Shown: positions 20,621 through 31,670, counted from the first letter of the stretch. The stretch: 64,000 bases of DNA from Brachypodium distachyon (GCF_000005505.3 NC_016132.3:18714501-18778500); one strand, 5' to 3'. Notes: generated from the letters alone by a model not told the origin. Numbers and translations are program-made.

Positions 20621-22864
20621 TCAACTTGTTCCCGGCCTTCGTTCCTTGTATCCGGGCAGGACAAGGTCACCGTTCTCGAGCCCCCGGGGACGGACTCGCC
20701 TGTCGTGGTAACGACGAAGTCCCTGATGGTAGCGCGCGGCTCGCACAGCAGCCCGGCATCGAAGCTCTTCGATGAAGTTTAGATCGTCCACCCTTTGCTC
20801 GTGTTGGCTGGTGTTGCCGTACGCGCGTACTCGGGGAGATCCGTGCTTGAGCTCGAGGGGCAGCACCGCTTCTGCCCCGTAGACAAGGGTGAAAGGAGTT
20901 TCGCCCGTTGCCCGACTAGGTGTGGTCCTGATTGACCACAGCACGGGCTGGAGTTCTTCAACCCAGTGTTTCCTGTGGCCTTTGAGCTTATCAAAGGTTC
21001 TCGTCTTGAGCCCCCGCAGCACTTCTGCGTTAGCTCGCTCCGCCCGCCCGTTACTCCTCGGGTGAGCAACGGACGCGAAGTGCAACTTGGTGCCCATCCC
21101 CTCGCAGTAGGCTTGGAACACCACGCTTGTGAATTGCGTGCCATTGTCGGTGATGATACCGTTAGGCACACCAAACCGGCACACAATGTTCTTGAAAAAC
21201 TTGATGGCCGCCTGGGCGGTCACCTTGCACACTGGTTCCACTTCCACCCATTTGGAGAACTTGTCGATGGCCACGAACAGGTACTCGTAGCCGCCGACTG
21301 CCCTCGGCAACTTGCCGACGATGTCCAGCCCCCAGACCGCAAACGGCCAGGCGGTTGGGATGACATGCAAGGCCTGCGCCGGCTGGTTGCTTTTCTTCGA
21401 GTGGAGCTGGCACACTTCGCACGTCTTCACCAGCCGCTCCGCGTCGGTCAAGGCCGTGGGCCAGTAGAAACCGTGCCGAAACGCCTTGCCGGTTAAAGCC
21501 CGGGAGGCCACATGGTGTGAGCATGTGCCTCGATGTATCTCCTCCAACAGCGCGCGCCCTTCGTCTTGCGGCACGCAAATGAGCTTGACCCCATTGGCAC
21601 GCCTGCGGTAGAGGTTTCCATCCACCACAGTGTACATTTTGCCTTGCCGCGCTACTCGCTCCGCGGCAACGTCATCTTTCGGGAGAGCCTCATCCTTCAA
21701 GTAGCGGGCGATTTCCACCGCCCAGGGAGGGGTCTCCCTGCCAATGCATGCCGCTATGTCAGCGGCATGGACCCCTGCTGTTGCGGGGTTTCCTTCGGTT
21801 GCCGGAGAGGCGTCCCCGGCAACCGGCTCGGGGGCGACCGAAGGAGCCGCTTGCTTCTGGCAGAACACCCCCGCCGGGGGCTTCCGGCGTTCTGCTGCCA
21901 TCTTGGACAGCTCGTCAGCCGCGAAGATGTCCTTCCGCTTGACGTGCTCGAACCGCAAACCCTTGAACTTGCGTTCTAGCTTGCGGACTTCCTCCACATA
22001 CGGCGCCATCTGCGGGCAGTCGTAGTCCTTGTTCACCTGGTTGATCACGAGCTGGGAGTCCCCGCGAACAATCAGGCGCTTGAATTCAAGGACGATTGCT
22101 GCCCGTAACCCAGCGAGCAAGCCCTCGTACTCCGCCGTGTTGTTGGTGGAGTTCGGGAAGTCGAGTTGGACAGCGAACCTTAACTGGTCCCCTGTCGGTG
22201 ACTCGATGACGACCCCGACGCCAGCTCTTTGGAGACTGAATGCACCGTCGAAGTAGAGGACCCAGTGGTCTTCGTCCAGCTTGCCGGGCAGGCTGATCTC
22301 TGGCTCATCCTCTGCCACGCTCGTCGACGTCCATTCCGCGACGAAGTCTGCCAAGGCCGCACTCTTGATGCTCTTGGAGTTGGCAAAGTGGAGGTCGAAC
22401 TCCGACGGCTCCATCCTCCATTCGGCCACCCTCCCGGTAGCTTCGCGGTTGGTGAGGGCTCGCTCACGGCAGAACCCCGACACCACCGTGACGCGGTGCG
22501 CATGGAAGTAATGGCGCAGCTTGTGGGACGCAAGGAGAATCCTCAATAGGAGCTTCTGCACTTGCGGGTACTTTGTTCGCGCGTCGCGCAGCACCGTGCT
22601 GACGAAGTACACCGGGTGCTGCACTAATCGCTTACGCGGTGCAGGAGCTGCCGGCTCGGGGGTGGTCCCTGGGTCCAAGGCGGTTGCTGGGGGCCACTCA
22701 GCCCCCTGCCCCGCAGCCTTAGTCCCTGGAACATCTTCCTCCCTCTTGGCAACCAGCACCGAGCTGACCACCTTCTGCTTGACTCCATAGGCGCTCCTGT
22801 GCTTGCCGCCGAACCTTCTGCTTGACGGGGCGGGCGTCCGGACGCACCGTGAGCCGATGCTCAA
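20621..22864 (-). pseudogene. Gypsy pol remnant: RNase H, second RNase H, integrase
   Basis: One open frame. It begins in the last part of the RT-linked RNase H (VSSVLVAKREE, then HPVYFVSTVLRDA and YPQVQKLLLRILLASHKLRH, with YFHAHRVTV). Next is an additional RNase H with LYFDGAFS, NNTAEYEGLLAGL and VRGDSQLVINQ, which supply the acidic catalytic residues. Integrase follows: a zinc-binding HHCC region (CSHHVASR...CEVCQLHS) and the catalytic core with WGLDIVG, ITDNGTQF and NGRAERANAEV (D,D,E). The C-terminus reads RPRGLENGDLVLPG. The core RT is absent upstream, so this element could move only with proteins supplied in trans. Confidence 0.88.
22770..22826 (-). other. RT deletion junction with 14-bp repeat
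   Basis: ACCTTCTGCTTGAC occurs at 22770-22783 and 22813-22826. On the minus strand the text passes from VRPDARPVKQKVRR, which normally precedes the RT fingers, directly to sequence of the RNase H start. All RT motifs, including YxDD, are missing. The repeated 14-mer at the join suggests template switching or repeat-mediated deletion. Confidence 0.75.
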
Positions 22865-23323
22865 TCACCTTCCTAGGGACTCCGGGAAGGTCCGATGGCT
22901 CCCAAGCGAACACGCCGGCATTCTCCCGAAGGAAAGTGATGAGGGCGCTTTCCTATTCGGCAGTAAGGTTCGCACCGACGGTGACGGTGCGCTCCTTGTT
23001 GCCGGCTTGGAGGGGCAGCTTCTTCACCTTGGTGGCCTCCTCCCGGAGCTTCTGTCCCTTGCCGGGGCACGAGCTCGAGCCTGCGCTTCCCCCAGCAAGC
23101 TCTTGCGGGGTAGCGCGGGCCTTCTTCGTTGTCGGGGCATCACTCGGCAAGCTGTCATCTCTGGCAACATCTTCGTCGCCGGCGTCAGCTGCGGCGGCGG
23201 CCCTGACGACCTCGCCAACGCACCAGGCCGCGTCCTTGAGGTCGCACCTGATGGAGAGAACTCCATATACGGATGGCATCTTCATGACGCCATAAGCGCC
23301 ATGCGTAGCCGCCATGAACTTGA

Positions 23324-24037
23324 TCAGCGCTGCCGACCAAGGATCCCGTTGTAGGGCGATGGGGTGTGTGCCATGTCGAACACTATGTGTTCGGTCCTGA
23401 ACGCTTCCCGGGACCCGAAGGTTACCAGCAGCGTGATGCGCCCCAGAGGGCGCACGATCTTGGGGTTCACTCCCCGGAACGGGTCGGTGGGCTTCAGCTG
23501 CTCCACCGGCAACTGGTGTTTCTCCACCAGACTGTCGGACAGGAGGTTAAGCCCCGCTCCATTGTCCACCAGTACCTTGGTCACCGTCATATTGCTGATG
23601 ATCGGTGAGACGACGAAGGGTATTACCCCTGAACCCAGCTGCTGCGTTGGGTGATCGTCTGCGCTGAAGGTGATCGGCACATGCGACCACCTCAGCGGCT
23701 GATGCGGCTCCGCGTCCGGCAACAGTGCGCACACGTCGCGGGTGAGGCGCTTCACCGCGGCATGGGATGGGAGAGCATAGGCTCCCCCATGGATGCAGGC
23801 GACGCCGCGAGGCTCCTGGAAGCCCGGCTCGTCGCCACCAGTGCAGTCGGACTCGCGCTGCTCCTCAGCGTGAGCCCTGTGACGTCCCGGGGAGGGCGAT
23901 CTCTGCCGGCACGGGGCTGGACGCGTCCCCTCTGAGGTTCGTCTCTGCCGGCAGCGCCGCCGGCAGGCCTCGGCCCCGCTCTGGGGTCGTTCGGGCAATC
24001 TCGGGAGAGATGCCCGATGTCGCCGCAGTTGAAGCAA
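23324..24037 (-). pseudogene. Gypsy protease region
   Basis: The aspartic protease signature is TKVLVDNGAGLNLLSDSLVE (active-site Asp followed by Asn-Gly instead of Ser/Thr-Gly), followed by IVRPLGRITLLVTFGS and a YNGILGR motif. It is in a different frame from gag, with the change near 23900, so the original gag-pro fusion is broken by an indel or needs frameshifting. Confidence 0.75.
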
Positions 24038-25476
24038 GCGCCAGCAGCGCGACGCTCCTCATGGTGCTGCTCACGCCGCTGCTTGATCCCCTGCAGGATG
24101 CGGCAGTCCTGCGCGTCGTGGGTGGAGTTGTTATGGATGGGGCAGCGGGGCGTGTCACCCTGCTTGCCACCAGACCCGCCACCCGGCGAGGCCTTCTTTG
24201 CAGGCCTCGCGACAGGAGCCCCCGAGTCCGCAGTGAGAACCTGCTTCCCGCTGCGCTTGCAGGAACCCTTCTTCTGCGAACCCTCGCCAGGGCTCGCGGC
24301 AGCCTTGGCTGCTAGCTCGGGCGCTAAGCGCCCTTCCTCGGCCATGGCAACCTTGTGCGCCAGGGCGTATAGATCCTGCGTCGTCCGGATCCGATGCGTG
24401 CTCAGCTTCTCGCGCATCTTGGGGTCGCGGACGTTGATGGCGAAGGTATTGATGATGGCAGCCGCCTCCGCCTCCGGGATAGAGTAGGAGAGGTTGGAGA
24501 AGCGGTTGACGAAGCTCCACAACATCTCCCCCGGCTTCTGCATGATGGTGTGCAGTTCCGCCATGGTTCCCGGGCGCTTGTAGCCGCCCTGGAATGCGCT
24601 CACAAACTGCTCGCGCAGGTCCGCCCAAGTGGCGATGGACCCGGCGGGCAGGTTGAGCAGCCAGATTCTCGCTGATCCTTTCAGGACCATTGGGAACCAG
24701 TTGGCCCTGACCTTGTCGTCGGTGCCGATGGCATGCATCCCCAACGTGTAGGTCAGGAGGAAATCCTTGGGATTCACAGTCCCGTCGTGCGTGCCGAGCG
24801 CTGGCGCTTGGAACTTACGGGGCCATGTCACCCGCCGCAGGTCGCGCGTGAACGCGGTGCAGCCGTCCTCGAGGCCCATGGGAGCATCTTCCTGCTCCTG
24901 CGGGCGCTGGCGCTCTACCTCGCGCCGGCGCCGGCGCTCTTGGTGCTGGCGTAGATCCTCTTGCTGACGGGCGTTCAAGATGCCGCGCGCGTCATCCCGC
25001 GCGACCGTGGGCGAAGTGTGCTCATGGTGCCGCTGTCCGCTCTAGCCCGAGCGGCTGCTGTCCGCTCTAGCCCCTGACGCCTCCGGGTGCGCGAAGTGTG
25101 AGCCCCCGGGCATCGCTCGCAACGCGGTATGCTCATGGTGCCGCTGTCGCTGCATGTCCTCGGCCCACGACTCGACTCGCTGGCCAGCGCGGGCGACACC
25201 ATGCCCGCTCGCGCGGCTGGCCATGGCGCTGGGGGCCGCCGGTCCCCTCAGCCAGTTGTCATCCGACGGCCGAGGGGGCGGGGGAGGCAGCTGTGATTGC
25301 TGCACTCTCGAGGGCTCCGAGTTCTCCTGAGCCCCCGACGCGGGTTGCACGTCATGTGACCGCGTGTGTGCCGCTGGGGCCTCATGCGGGTCGATCCGAG
25401 GGTCACCAGCCCGCTTGGGGGGCATGGTGGCCAGCTCTATCGGCGGAGAAGACATGGCCGACGTCAATGCAGACAC
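23752..25476 (-). pseudogene. Gypsy gag, interrupted by one in-frame TAG
   Basis: From ATG at 25476 the frame has a Pro/Gln-rich N-terminus. It hits TAG at 25042-25044, then continues in the same frame through the retrotrans-gag domain (WPRKFQAPALGTHDGTVNPKD, WLLNLPAGSIATWADLREQF, MREKLSTHRIRTTQDLYALA) and the nucleocapsid zinc knuckle CFNCGDIGHLSRDC near 24030. It ends at 23752. The TAG lies in a small local duplication of GGGCTAGAGCGGACAG. Confidence 0.88.
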
Positions 25477-25514
25477 TGCCGCCGGCGGTCACCGGCGAGC
25501 TCTCTTCAAGCGCC

Positions 25515-25533
25515 CCCTACCTGGCGCGCCAGA
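25515..25533 (-). other. Primer-binding region next to the LTR
   Basis: Immediately inside the LTR the minus strand reads TCTGGCGCGCCAGGTAGGG. TGGCGCGCCA starts as a primer site complementary to a tRNA 3' CCA end should. I did not assign the tRNA. Confidence 0.6.
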
Positions 25534-26479
25534 TGTCGTTGCACGGGGCTCCGACACCGAGGGCGTGTGGGCACGCCCCCTTTTAGGTTCGGCAGGGGCG
25601 TCGGGGATCGCTCCGGCGATCGCCGGCGTGGGCGATGGCGTACGCAAACTGCAAAGTGATACACCCAGAATGCATGCAAGCTAAGGACACATGCATGCAC
25701 GTTTTTACCCAGGTTCGGGCCACCCGGAGATGTAAAACCCTACGTCCTGCTTGTCTGAGCTTGTATTACCACAAAACCAAGTGTTTACAGGTTGCCGGGT
25801 GGGTTCCCGGGCACTCTCTCCTTTCTGGCCAAGTGTTCCTTACCCTGCTCTGCTAAAGCTAGAAGCTACTGTGAGCTGATCGAGCTGCACAAAGGATAGC
25901 CTACTGGAACCAACTGGGATTCAACCAAACCCTTTGACCGTCGGCGGGGGTTCTCCTTTTATAGCCAAGGGGATACCACAGGTGCCACGGTGCATGGATT
26001 ACAAGTGGCGAGCAGGGAGGCTGGGCAACTCCCCCTCGGTGCGCTGGTGGCATGCATGAGTGCCAACTCCTCAGCCAAGGGCCTAAGGCCTAAGAACTAG
26101 CCCTGGACAGCCACTGTTTACCTAACTAGACGGGTAACTTCCCTCCTGTCGGCTCATTAAATGCGCCGTGCGCTTCACTCCTCGCCCTGGCGGAACTGCG
26201 CACTGGATGCCTGACGCGCGTTCATGTGGCGCCGCTGCTTTGTCTGCTTGGCCCCGCCCTCACGACGGGAGCCTGCGCCCGGGAACCCCCCTTCCCAACA
26301 AGTGACTTCTCGGGAGGCGGCCAGGCGGGAATATTCCCCGAAGCCCCGCTAGCCCTCCCGGGCTGGTGGCTTACCGGGCAGCACGTTAACTGCTTCCCGG
26401 GATGATGCCTTCCCGGGAACTCGGTGATGCGACCCACGCGTCGCGCAACAGTGGTACCCCGGGTGCCACTGGTGCGACA
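25534..26479 (-). repeat. Gypsy 5' LTR (about 946 bp)
   Basis: Minus strand begins TGTCGCACCA at 26479 and ends CAACGACA at 25534, giving inverted TGTCG/CGACA termini. A TATA-like CTATAAAAGG (minus) lies at 25964-25955 and is a plausible LTR promoter. The outer flank GTAAG (26480-26484) is the likely 5-bp target duplication, but the matching left copy is not present. Confidence 0.75.
25955..25964 (-). promoter_or_regulatory. Putative TATA box in the Gypsy LTR
   Basis: CTATAAAAGG on the minus strand in the middle of the LTR, in the transcription direction of gag-pol. Confidence 0.5.
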
Positions 26480-26484
26480 GTAAG

Positions 26485-27600
26485 GCCCACTCATATACGT
26501 AAGTCAACGATTTAACCAAATTATCATGAGTTTTATGTCACAGAAAATATATCCTTAGAAACTGCGAATGTTCATAAATTTCACGATATACAGTTGACAT
26601 TATATTGGTTGAATTAGTAATCTAGGCATACGTGTAGGCTTTTTTATACTGAAACGTTGCATAGTCCTGGTGTGCAATGAGCCACACATTTTGTTTGCAA
26701 TCTGAGTTCGAATCAGGAAAGTCTTGAGCCCGAGTTCTTTTTTTTTGGCGGGGAATCTTGGGCCCGAGTTCAACAATGCTGACTTCTGATTTGCCTTCTA
26801 TAGAACTACTGAGGTGCATTTGTATTTTATGCACTGGACTCCGCGACAAAATGAGTGACTAGTCGGTAAAAAACATGAAGATGGAAAAAAAGTTTTTTCA
26901 TAATTTATATGCACATTTTTAATCTATGCGTATACAATAGTAAAACAACACTAACTATTCCTTATATACAATTTTTGTACAGCAACACTACTGTACAGCA
27001 AATACAAGTTTTGTACAATTATCGCTAAAGTACATCTAACTATACAAATTTTGTACATGTACTCCGGTTGTACGAAAGAACGGGCCTTAAGCCCGTTGCC
27101 CCCACCTTTGTGTGGAGGGGCAAGGAGACATGCTAAACACCAGCTTATAAACTTGGTATTTCCGCATCAGCCCTTCGATGTGGTACTAAACTTTCTTATT
27201 TTTAGCTAATTCGAACATTGCTTGCACGTATGTAATCCGTACGGAGTACCTTATTTCTTTGGAATAAAAAATAGAGACAAGGCCGTGGTTCGTGGGCCGG
27301 GTCGGGCCCAGCTTAAAATTCCCGTATTCTCGTCAAGCCCACTCTGAGAACAGATTCGGCTCCATGCCTCCGAGCTTGAGAAAAGAAAACATGGCTGCCG
27401 ACGCCGGCGCCGGCGCCGTAGCCCCCCTCCGGGGATCTCGACTCGCACTGATGCCCTCGAGCGATCGCCGGCGCCACTGCCTGATCGGTTGTTTGTGCAG
27501 CACTGCAGCCGTCTCGGCAAGCTGGGGAAAATATCCTTGCGTACCAATGGCGGTAAACAGGGGTCATTTTCCTTCATCTCTATCTGGAATTCTGGATGCG
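26485..27600. repeat. Duplicated spacer block, copy 4, directly downstream of the TGA gene
   Basis: Diverged match to 9460-10300: TTTGCAATCTGAGTTCGAAT, TAAAAAACATGAAGATGG, a TACAAC/TACAG tract (26925-27062), GTACTCCGGTTGTACGAAA, a GGGCAAGG landmark, CAGCTTATAAACTTGG, and a GC-rich flank ending GATCGGTTGTTTGTGCAG. This is the copy still attached to the intact TGA gene, so it probably shows the ancestral arrangement. Confidence 0.7.
26722..26771 (-). mobile_element. Tail-only retroposition footprint
   Basis: TCTTGAGCCCGAGTTC (26722-26737) and TCTTGGGCCCGAGTTC (26756-26771) flank an 18-bp insert, a T-run followed by GGCGGGGAA. Confidence 0.65.
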
Positions 27601-27730
27601 GTTTAATTCGGGGTAGGATTTAAAGATCTCGGTAGGAACCGTAGTTATCAGGAATTCAGGATACACTGCTCTCCACTGCAAACTACATGTCTGTCGAATC
27701 TTTACAGTAACCAGATGGTGAAGGTGAAAC

Positions 27731-29580
27731 TCAGTTCATCCCAGTGGACGGGCGAGCGATCCAGAGAGAGCTCAGAGCTCGCAGCCGGGAGAAGTAGCCA
27801 CTGATTGCAAGCAGCGCTCGTGCAGACTGACGGGTGGTCAGGATCCGTTGCACGTCCCGAAGAATCCGCAGCCGCAATTCATCAGCCTGCAGAACAGAAA
27901 ACACCTTCAGCAAACACAAATACAGTACAGTAAAACCGTGGTCTGCAGAAGTTTAATTACCTGCTGCAGGAGGCTTTCTACAGCGCCAAGCTTTCCGATC
28001 GCCGCTGACATTTGGCCCGTGTCACCGGAGGAACCTGCAGGGTACCACGTAGGCGATGTTCCTGACGCGACGATTTCTGCGGCCGATTGCAGTAGCACTT
28101 CCATGTCTCGAGAAAGAGTGTCCTCGGCTTGCTGGGAAGACTGTCGCAGGCTGCAGATACTGGCGAGCTGCTTCTCCGTCAGGGGTTCTAGCTGACTCGC
28201 AAGTAACTGCGGCAAAAGGCACTGGCGTTATGGCGTAAGAAAGAGCCAACAAAAGGGAAGTGTTCGAGTGTAAAGCACAAATGCTTGAGAAGCTTCGACG
28301 ATGACCGCATCGTCAAGGCTTCAGTGGAGACCTTGGGAAGCTCTGATGGTCGGAAGCCGCTGAGCCAGAGGAAACACCTCTCGACAGGGGTCGTCCACGC
28401 TCCTGCTAGAACGTGGAAGGCGTTGGCCTTGGTTGCGACGCTCTTCAACCTGAAGATTTCATCGACGTGTGCCATGATGTTTTCAACGATGGCATGAAGG
28501 TCGCCGTCAGTGGCGCGTGCGCTGATCGCGGCCCTCAGTTCATCGATCTGCTTATTGTGCTCCTCCAGCCACCGTCCATACTCCACGTCCAACGCCAAAG
28601 CACCTTGATATCAGAAAGTTCTTTTTTTAAATGATGTACTAGAAGATACAATAGAATGTGTGAATTGTTTGTTACCATTTCCATTTGCTGGATGAGGTTG
28701 CTCACCCAAAGTAGAAGTTACATAGCCCTGGATAAGCAGGTAAACAGATCATCAGTATGTTGGACAACAGGCGCGAGTTCTGTCGAATCGAAGAACCGAG
28801 AGATGAAGAGCATATGTACCTGTTGACGGGCACGAAGGAGCTCCTGCTCCAACTGAGCAAGTTTCAGGCTGCTACTCTCAAGTTTTTGGACATATGCCTA
28901 AGGAGGGTGATGAACACATTAAGGTTGGCAAAACATTCCTCACGAAGATGTTCAAAGGAGTTCGTGAACATTGAAAAGATTAACACCGTTTTCTCCTTTA
29001 TACCGGACTGTTGAACTAGGCACTACATGAACATACCTTCTTTCTTAGACGGCTTTTCCTGGCAGCATCGCGATTTTGGGCAAGACGACGAAGTGTCTGT
29101 CAGTTAAAAACAGAAGAAGAAAGAAATTGCTTGTCAGTTAAAAGCTGAAGAAGAAATCTGTAGTAGCTGAATCATCGCATGATCCATGCACTGAAGGTGT
29201 AGAGATCGGATGGATTTTGAACTGAATAGATCGTATGGATGGATACATTTTGACCTAGTTTGGCCTTTGATTTGTCACCAGAATTAAAAGCTTTGAGCGC
29301 AGCAACATGGCCTTGTTCAAACTTATTAGCAGACAAGTTCAGTAAACATGGAAGTTAAAAACATAAAAATTAAAAGCTTTTGAACATGTGTGTTGAAACT
29401 TCAACTAGCAAGTTTGATCAACAAGCTCAATAGGACGAGATTTTACAGAACATCAAAATTGAACGTAACTATATATCAGAGATGAATTAAGTATAGGAAA
29501 GGAATTAGTACCATTTGGTTCTTCTTGGCAATGCCTGGATCTGTCGATGTATCAGTCCCACCAGGGCTTGCATAATCCAT
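27731..29580 (-). CDS. TGA: TGA-type bZIP transcription factor with DOG1 domain
   Basis: TGA factors bind TGACG (as-1) elements and recruit NPR1-type co-activators in salicylate and stress responses. Exons (minus): 29580-29512, 29096-29037, 28897-28820, 28727-28676, 28603-28332, 28206-27961, 27886-27731. All have GT-AG introns and the frame is kept throughout (310 codons plus stop). The basic region is LAQNRDAARKSRLRKK (usual Glu replaced by Asp), followed by a short zipper YVQKLESSSLKLAQLEQELL. The DOG1/TGA domain has YGRWLEEHNKQIDELRAA, AHVDEIFRLK, ERCFLWLSGFRPSEL, LEPLTEKQLASICSLRQSSQ and ILTTRQSARALLAISGYFSR. The usual stretch before the basic region (...DKLDQK) is missing: KKNQM joins TLRR directly. 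An out-of-frame DSWEPGKSVY lies just upstream of the chosen ATG, so the N-terminus is uncertain and the gene may be degenerating. Two truncated relatives lie at 7707-7785 and 13846-14325. Confidence 0.86.
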
Positions 29581-30780
29581 ATACACTCTTCCCAGGCTCC
29601 CAGCTATCAGTTACACTTGCCTGTAACAATTAACACAGCCATATTTTGTTTTGCTTTGCTGTTGAATGAGGCCCAACTGACAGTTGAAGGGACAGAATGC
29701 AATGGAGTCAGGCAGCAGTACATATACTCTGTAGAAAACATAAGACAAATGAAGCTGCTCGTGCACTAAAAAAGCTCATCAGAAAATGCAAATCCAACTC
29801 GCTGCACGTACGACGGGAAGGCATCAAGGCATGATACAATGCCGGTCGCAATGAGCATAAGAAAACATAGAAGCAGTGGAGCCAACAACGGAAAAGGAAG
29901 CGGCCGATACTTTGAACCTCTCTGGCCAACGGATGAACGGCAGCAGGAGAACTGAACTGACGGACAACATAAATTTTAGCTGCATATATACTCGTGGTCA
30001 TGAGGAATGGACACAAAGCCATGTACTCGTCGGCGAAAAATCTCTAGGCATAGCACAATATCTTCCGGTATCTCCTTGTGATGAATGACGGTTCACGGTG
30101 GAATAATGTGTTATATCTAGCTGCGCTTTAGCACAGGTACATATATAGAACGTGTTAACCAGTTTTGGCACGCGCATTCAGAAATACGGCGTAGAGAGGC
30201 AGGTTGGGCACTTTCCTTATTTGGTGATCGCATTGCTTTGCTGCTGCAGCGTGTAAAGCACGCACATTGGCCGTGCCATGGGTACAACAGCGACACGACG
30301 AAAGCTCGATTGTGGCTTTGTAACTGGGATGCCTGATCAAAACAAAGGTTTAGATTCTGCCTAGCTAATAGCCTGCCTGCTTAGGTGTAGAGTCTCTGGA
30401 CCTGTCTCGGACTGAATATCTCTACAAATCTGCGGCCGAACCCATGATGATGCACTTTGACTATTGCTTCATCGTTAAACTGGGAATATCGCCATGTCGG
30501 CCCTTGCTTGCGTGCAGAGTCGTTCGTGAGCAGGTAAAACAGCGAATGCATCAACGGCCGGGTTCCCCAGCTAGATGTGCCTAGTTTTCGTGATGTTTTT
30601 TTTCTTCTTCTTTTCTTTTTGTAAGATGGTAGTGTCGCCAACTATTTGGGTACCAGGGACCCAACTATTTGGGTCCTTGTAGCATAGATTGTTCTTGGGA
30701 ATTTGGTATTCCATTTTGGGTGTTAGGGTTTTGTCAGTGGGACTGAGGATTTTGTGGTACGAGTAAAAGAAAATAATTAT
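29581..30780. other. Upstream region of the TGA gene, non-coding
   Basis: A possible extra exon edge lies at 29620 (minus TTGTTACAG before GCAAGTGTAA). The rest has only short frames on both strands with no domain. A 21-base near-duplication (CAACTATTTGGGT...) lies at 30640-30680. Confidence 0.4.
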
Positions 30781-31670
30781 GAATGCTTAAATTATTTATT
30801 TTCGAAAAAAGTCTAAAACCCCAGTGTCTGCATCAAAATGATACATACAACCACATTTCATTGATTTACTAACAAGCTGACAATATAAATACATCGATCG
30901 AACAAGTCAAATCCACCGATCTATGCCTACAAGCCTGCTGAAGACGGTGGCCATTATCGGGGCTGCATGCCATGATCGGATACCACCGTCCAGCATCAAA
31001 ATCTGAGGCCCCATTGTGCACAACCGGTCAAGCAATTTCTCAGCATGTGCGTCTGCTCACGTTCCAGAATCAGTCGCCACCGTCTTCAACCAACACATCT
31101 TCAGGACACAAATTGATGCATCGCAACTTGCCAGGCCTAGCATCGACGAGCAAGGCGTGTTCCAAAACAATGCCCCTGAGAGGGAGATTGACACCAAAAG
31201 TGTCGCCATCATCTGAAGCGGGAAACCTAGATCTAGGATTTCTCCCAGACCATCTGGCCGGGAGGCGGGAGAATCGCAGCAAAGAGACCTTCGACAAGGT
31301 AACGACGCCTGGACCGGAGAGCAGCAGGAAAAGTCCGGGGAAGACGCGCCACTAGACGGATCCATCACCGCCTCTCTTGCCTCGACGGGACCTAGCCCGC
31401 CGTAGCCCTAGTGGGGCCAAGCCGCAGAAGAGGGGGACGCCTCTACGCCGTCCCAGCACCAAATATTTGCCTCATCGTCTCGAGAGGACCACCTCACGAG
31501 AGCCTGTCCTCGCCATCGCCGTCTACGGCCCAGGCATAACTTGCCGGCTTCATCCGTTCGGCAGCGGGGAGATGGAGGAGAGAGGAGGGGGGTGGTGGCA
31601 GGAGAACCTGGGGTTCCGCCCGAGCCGCCTCAGGAAGACGATGTGGGGGCTATTTCTCTAGGTTTGAAGA
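30781..31670 (-). mobile_element. Possible retroelement 3' region (minus)
   Basis: On minus this reads as GC-rich sequence with a short frame (31368-31057), then an AT-rich part ending ...TTTTAGACTTTTTTCGAAAATAAATAA near 30790. That end resembles retroelement tails in grasses. No RT, target duplication or family assignment was possible. Confidence 0.3.

Larger units (their letters stand above)
15711..26479 (-). mobile_element. Ty3/Gypsy retrotransposon remnant, Tat-like lineage, RT deleted, single LTR
   Basis: Reading minus: LTR (26479-25534), primer-binding region, gag (25476-23752), protease (about 23720-23324), a short pre-RT segment, the C-terminal part of the RT-linked RNase H, a second RNase H, integrase (to about 20621), a tandem-repeat UTR, and a spliced gene on the opposite strand (15745-18244). 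Gag-pol plus an extra RNase H and an antisense gene 3' of pol are described for the Tat lineage (Grande/Retand-like). No matching LTR is visible on the left. The remnant joins foreign DNA near 15710, so it is truncated there. Confidence 0.85.
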
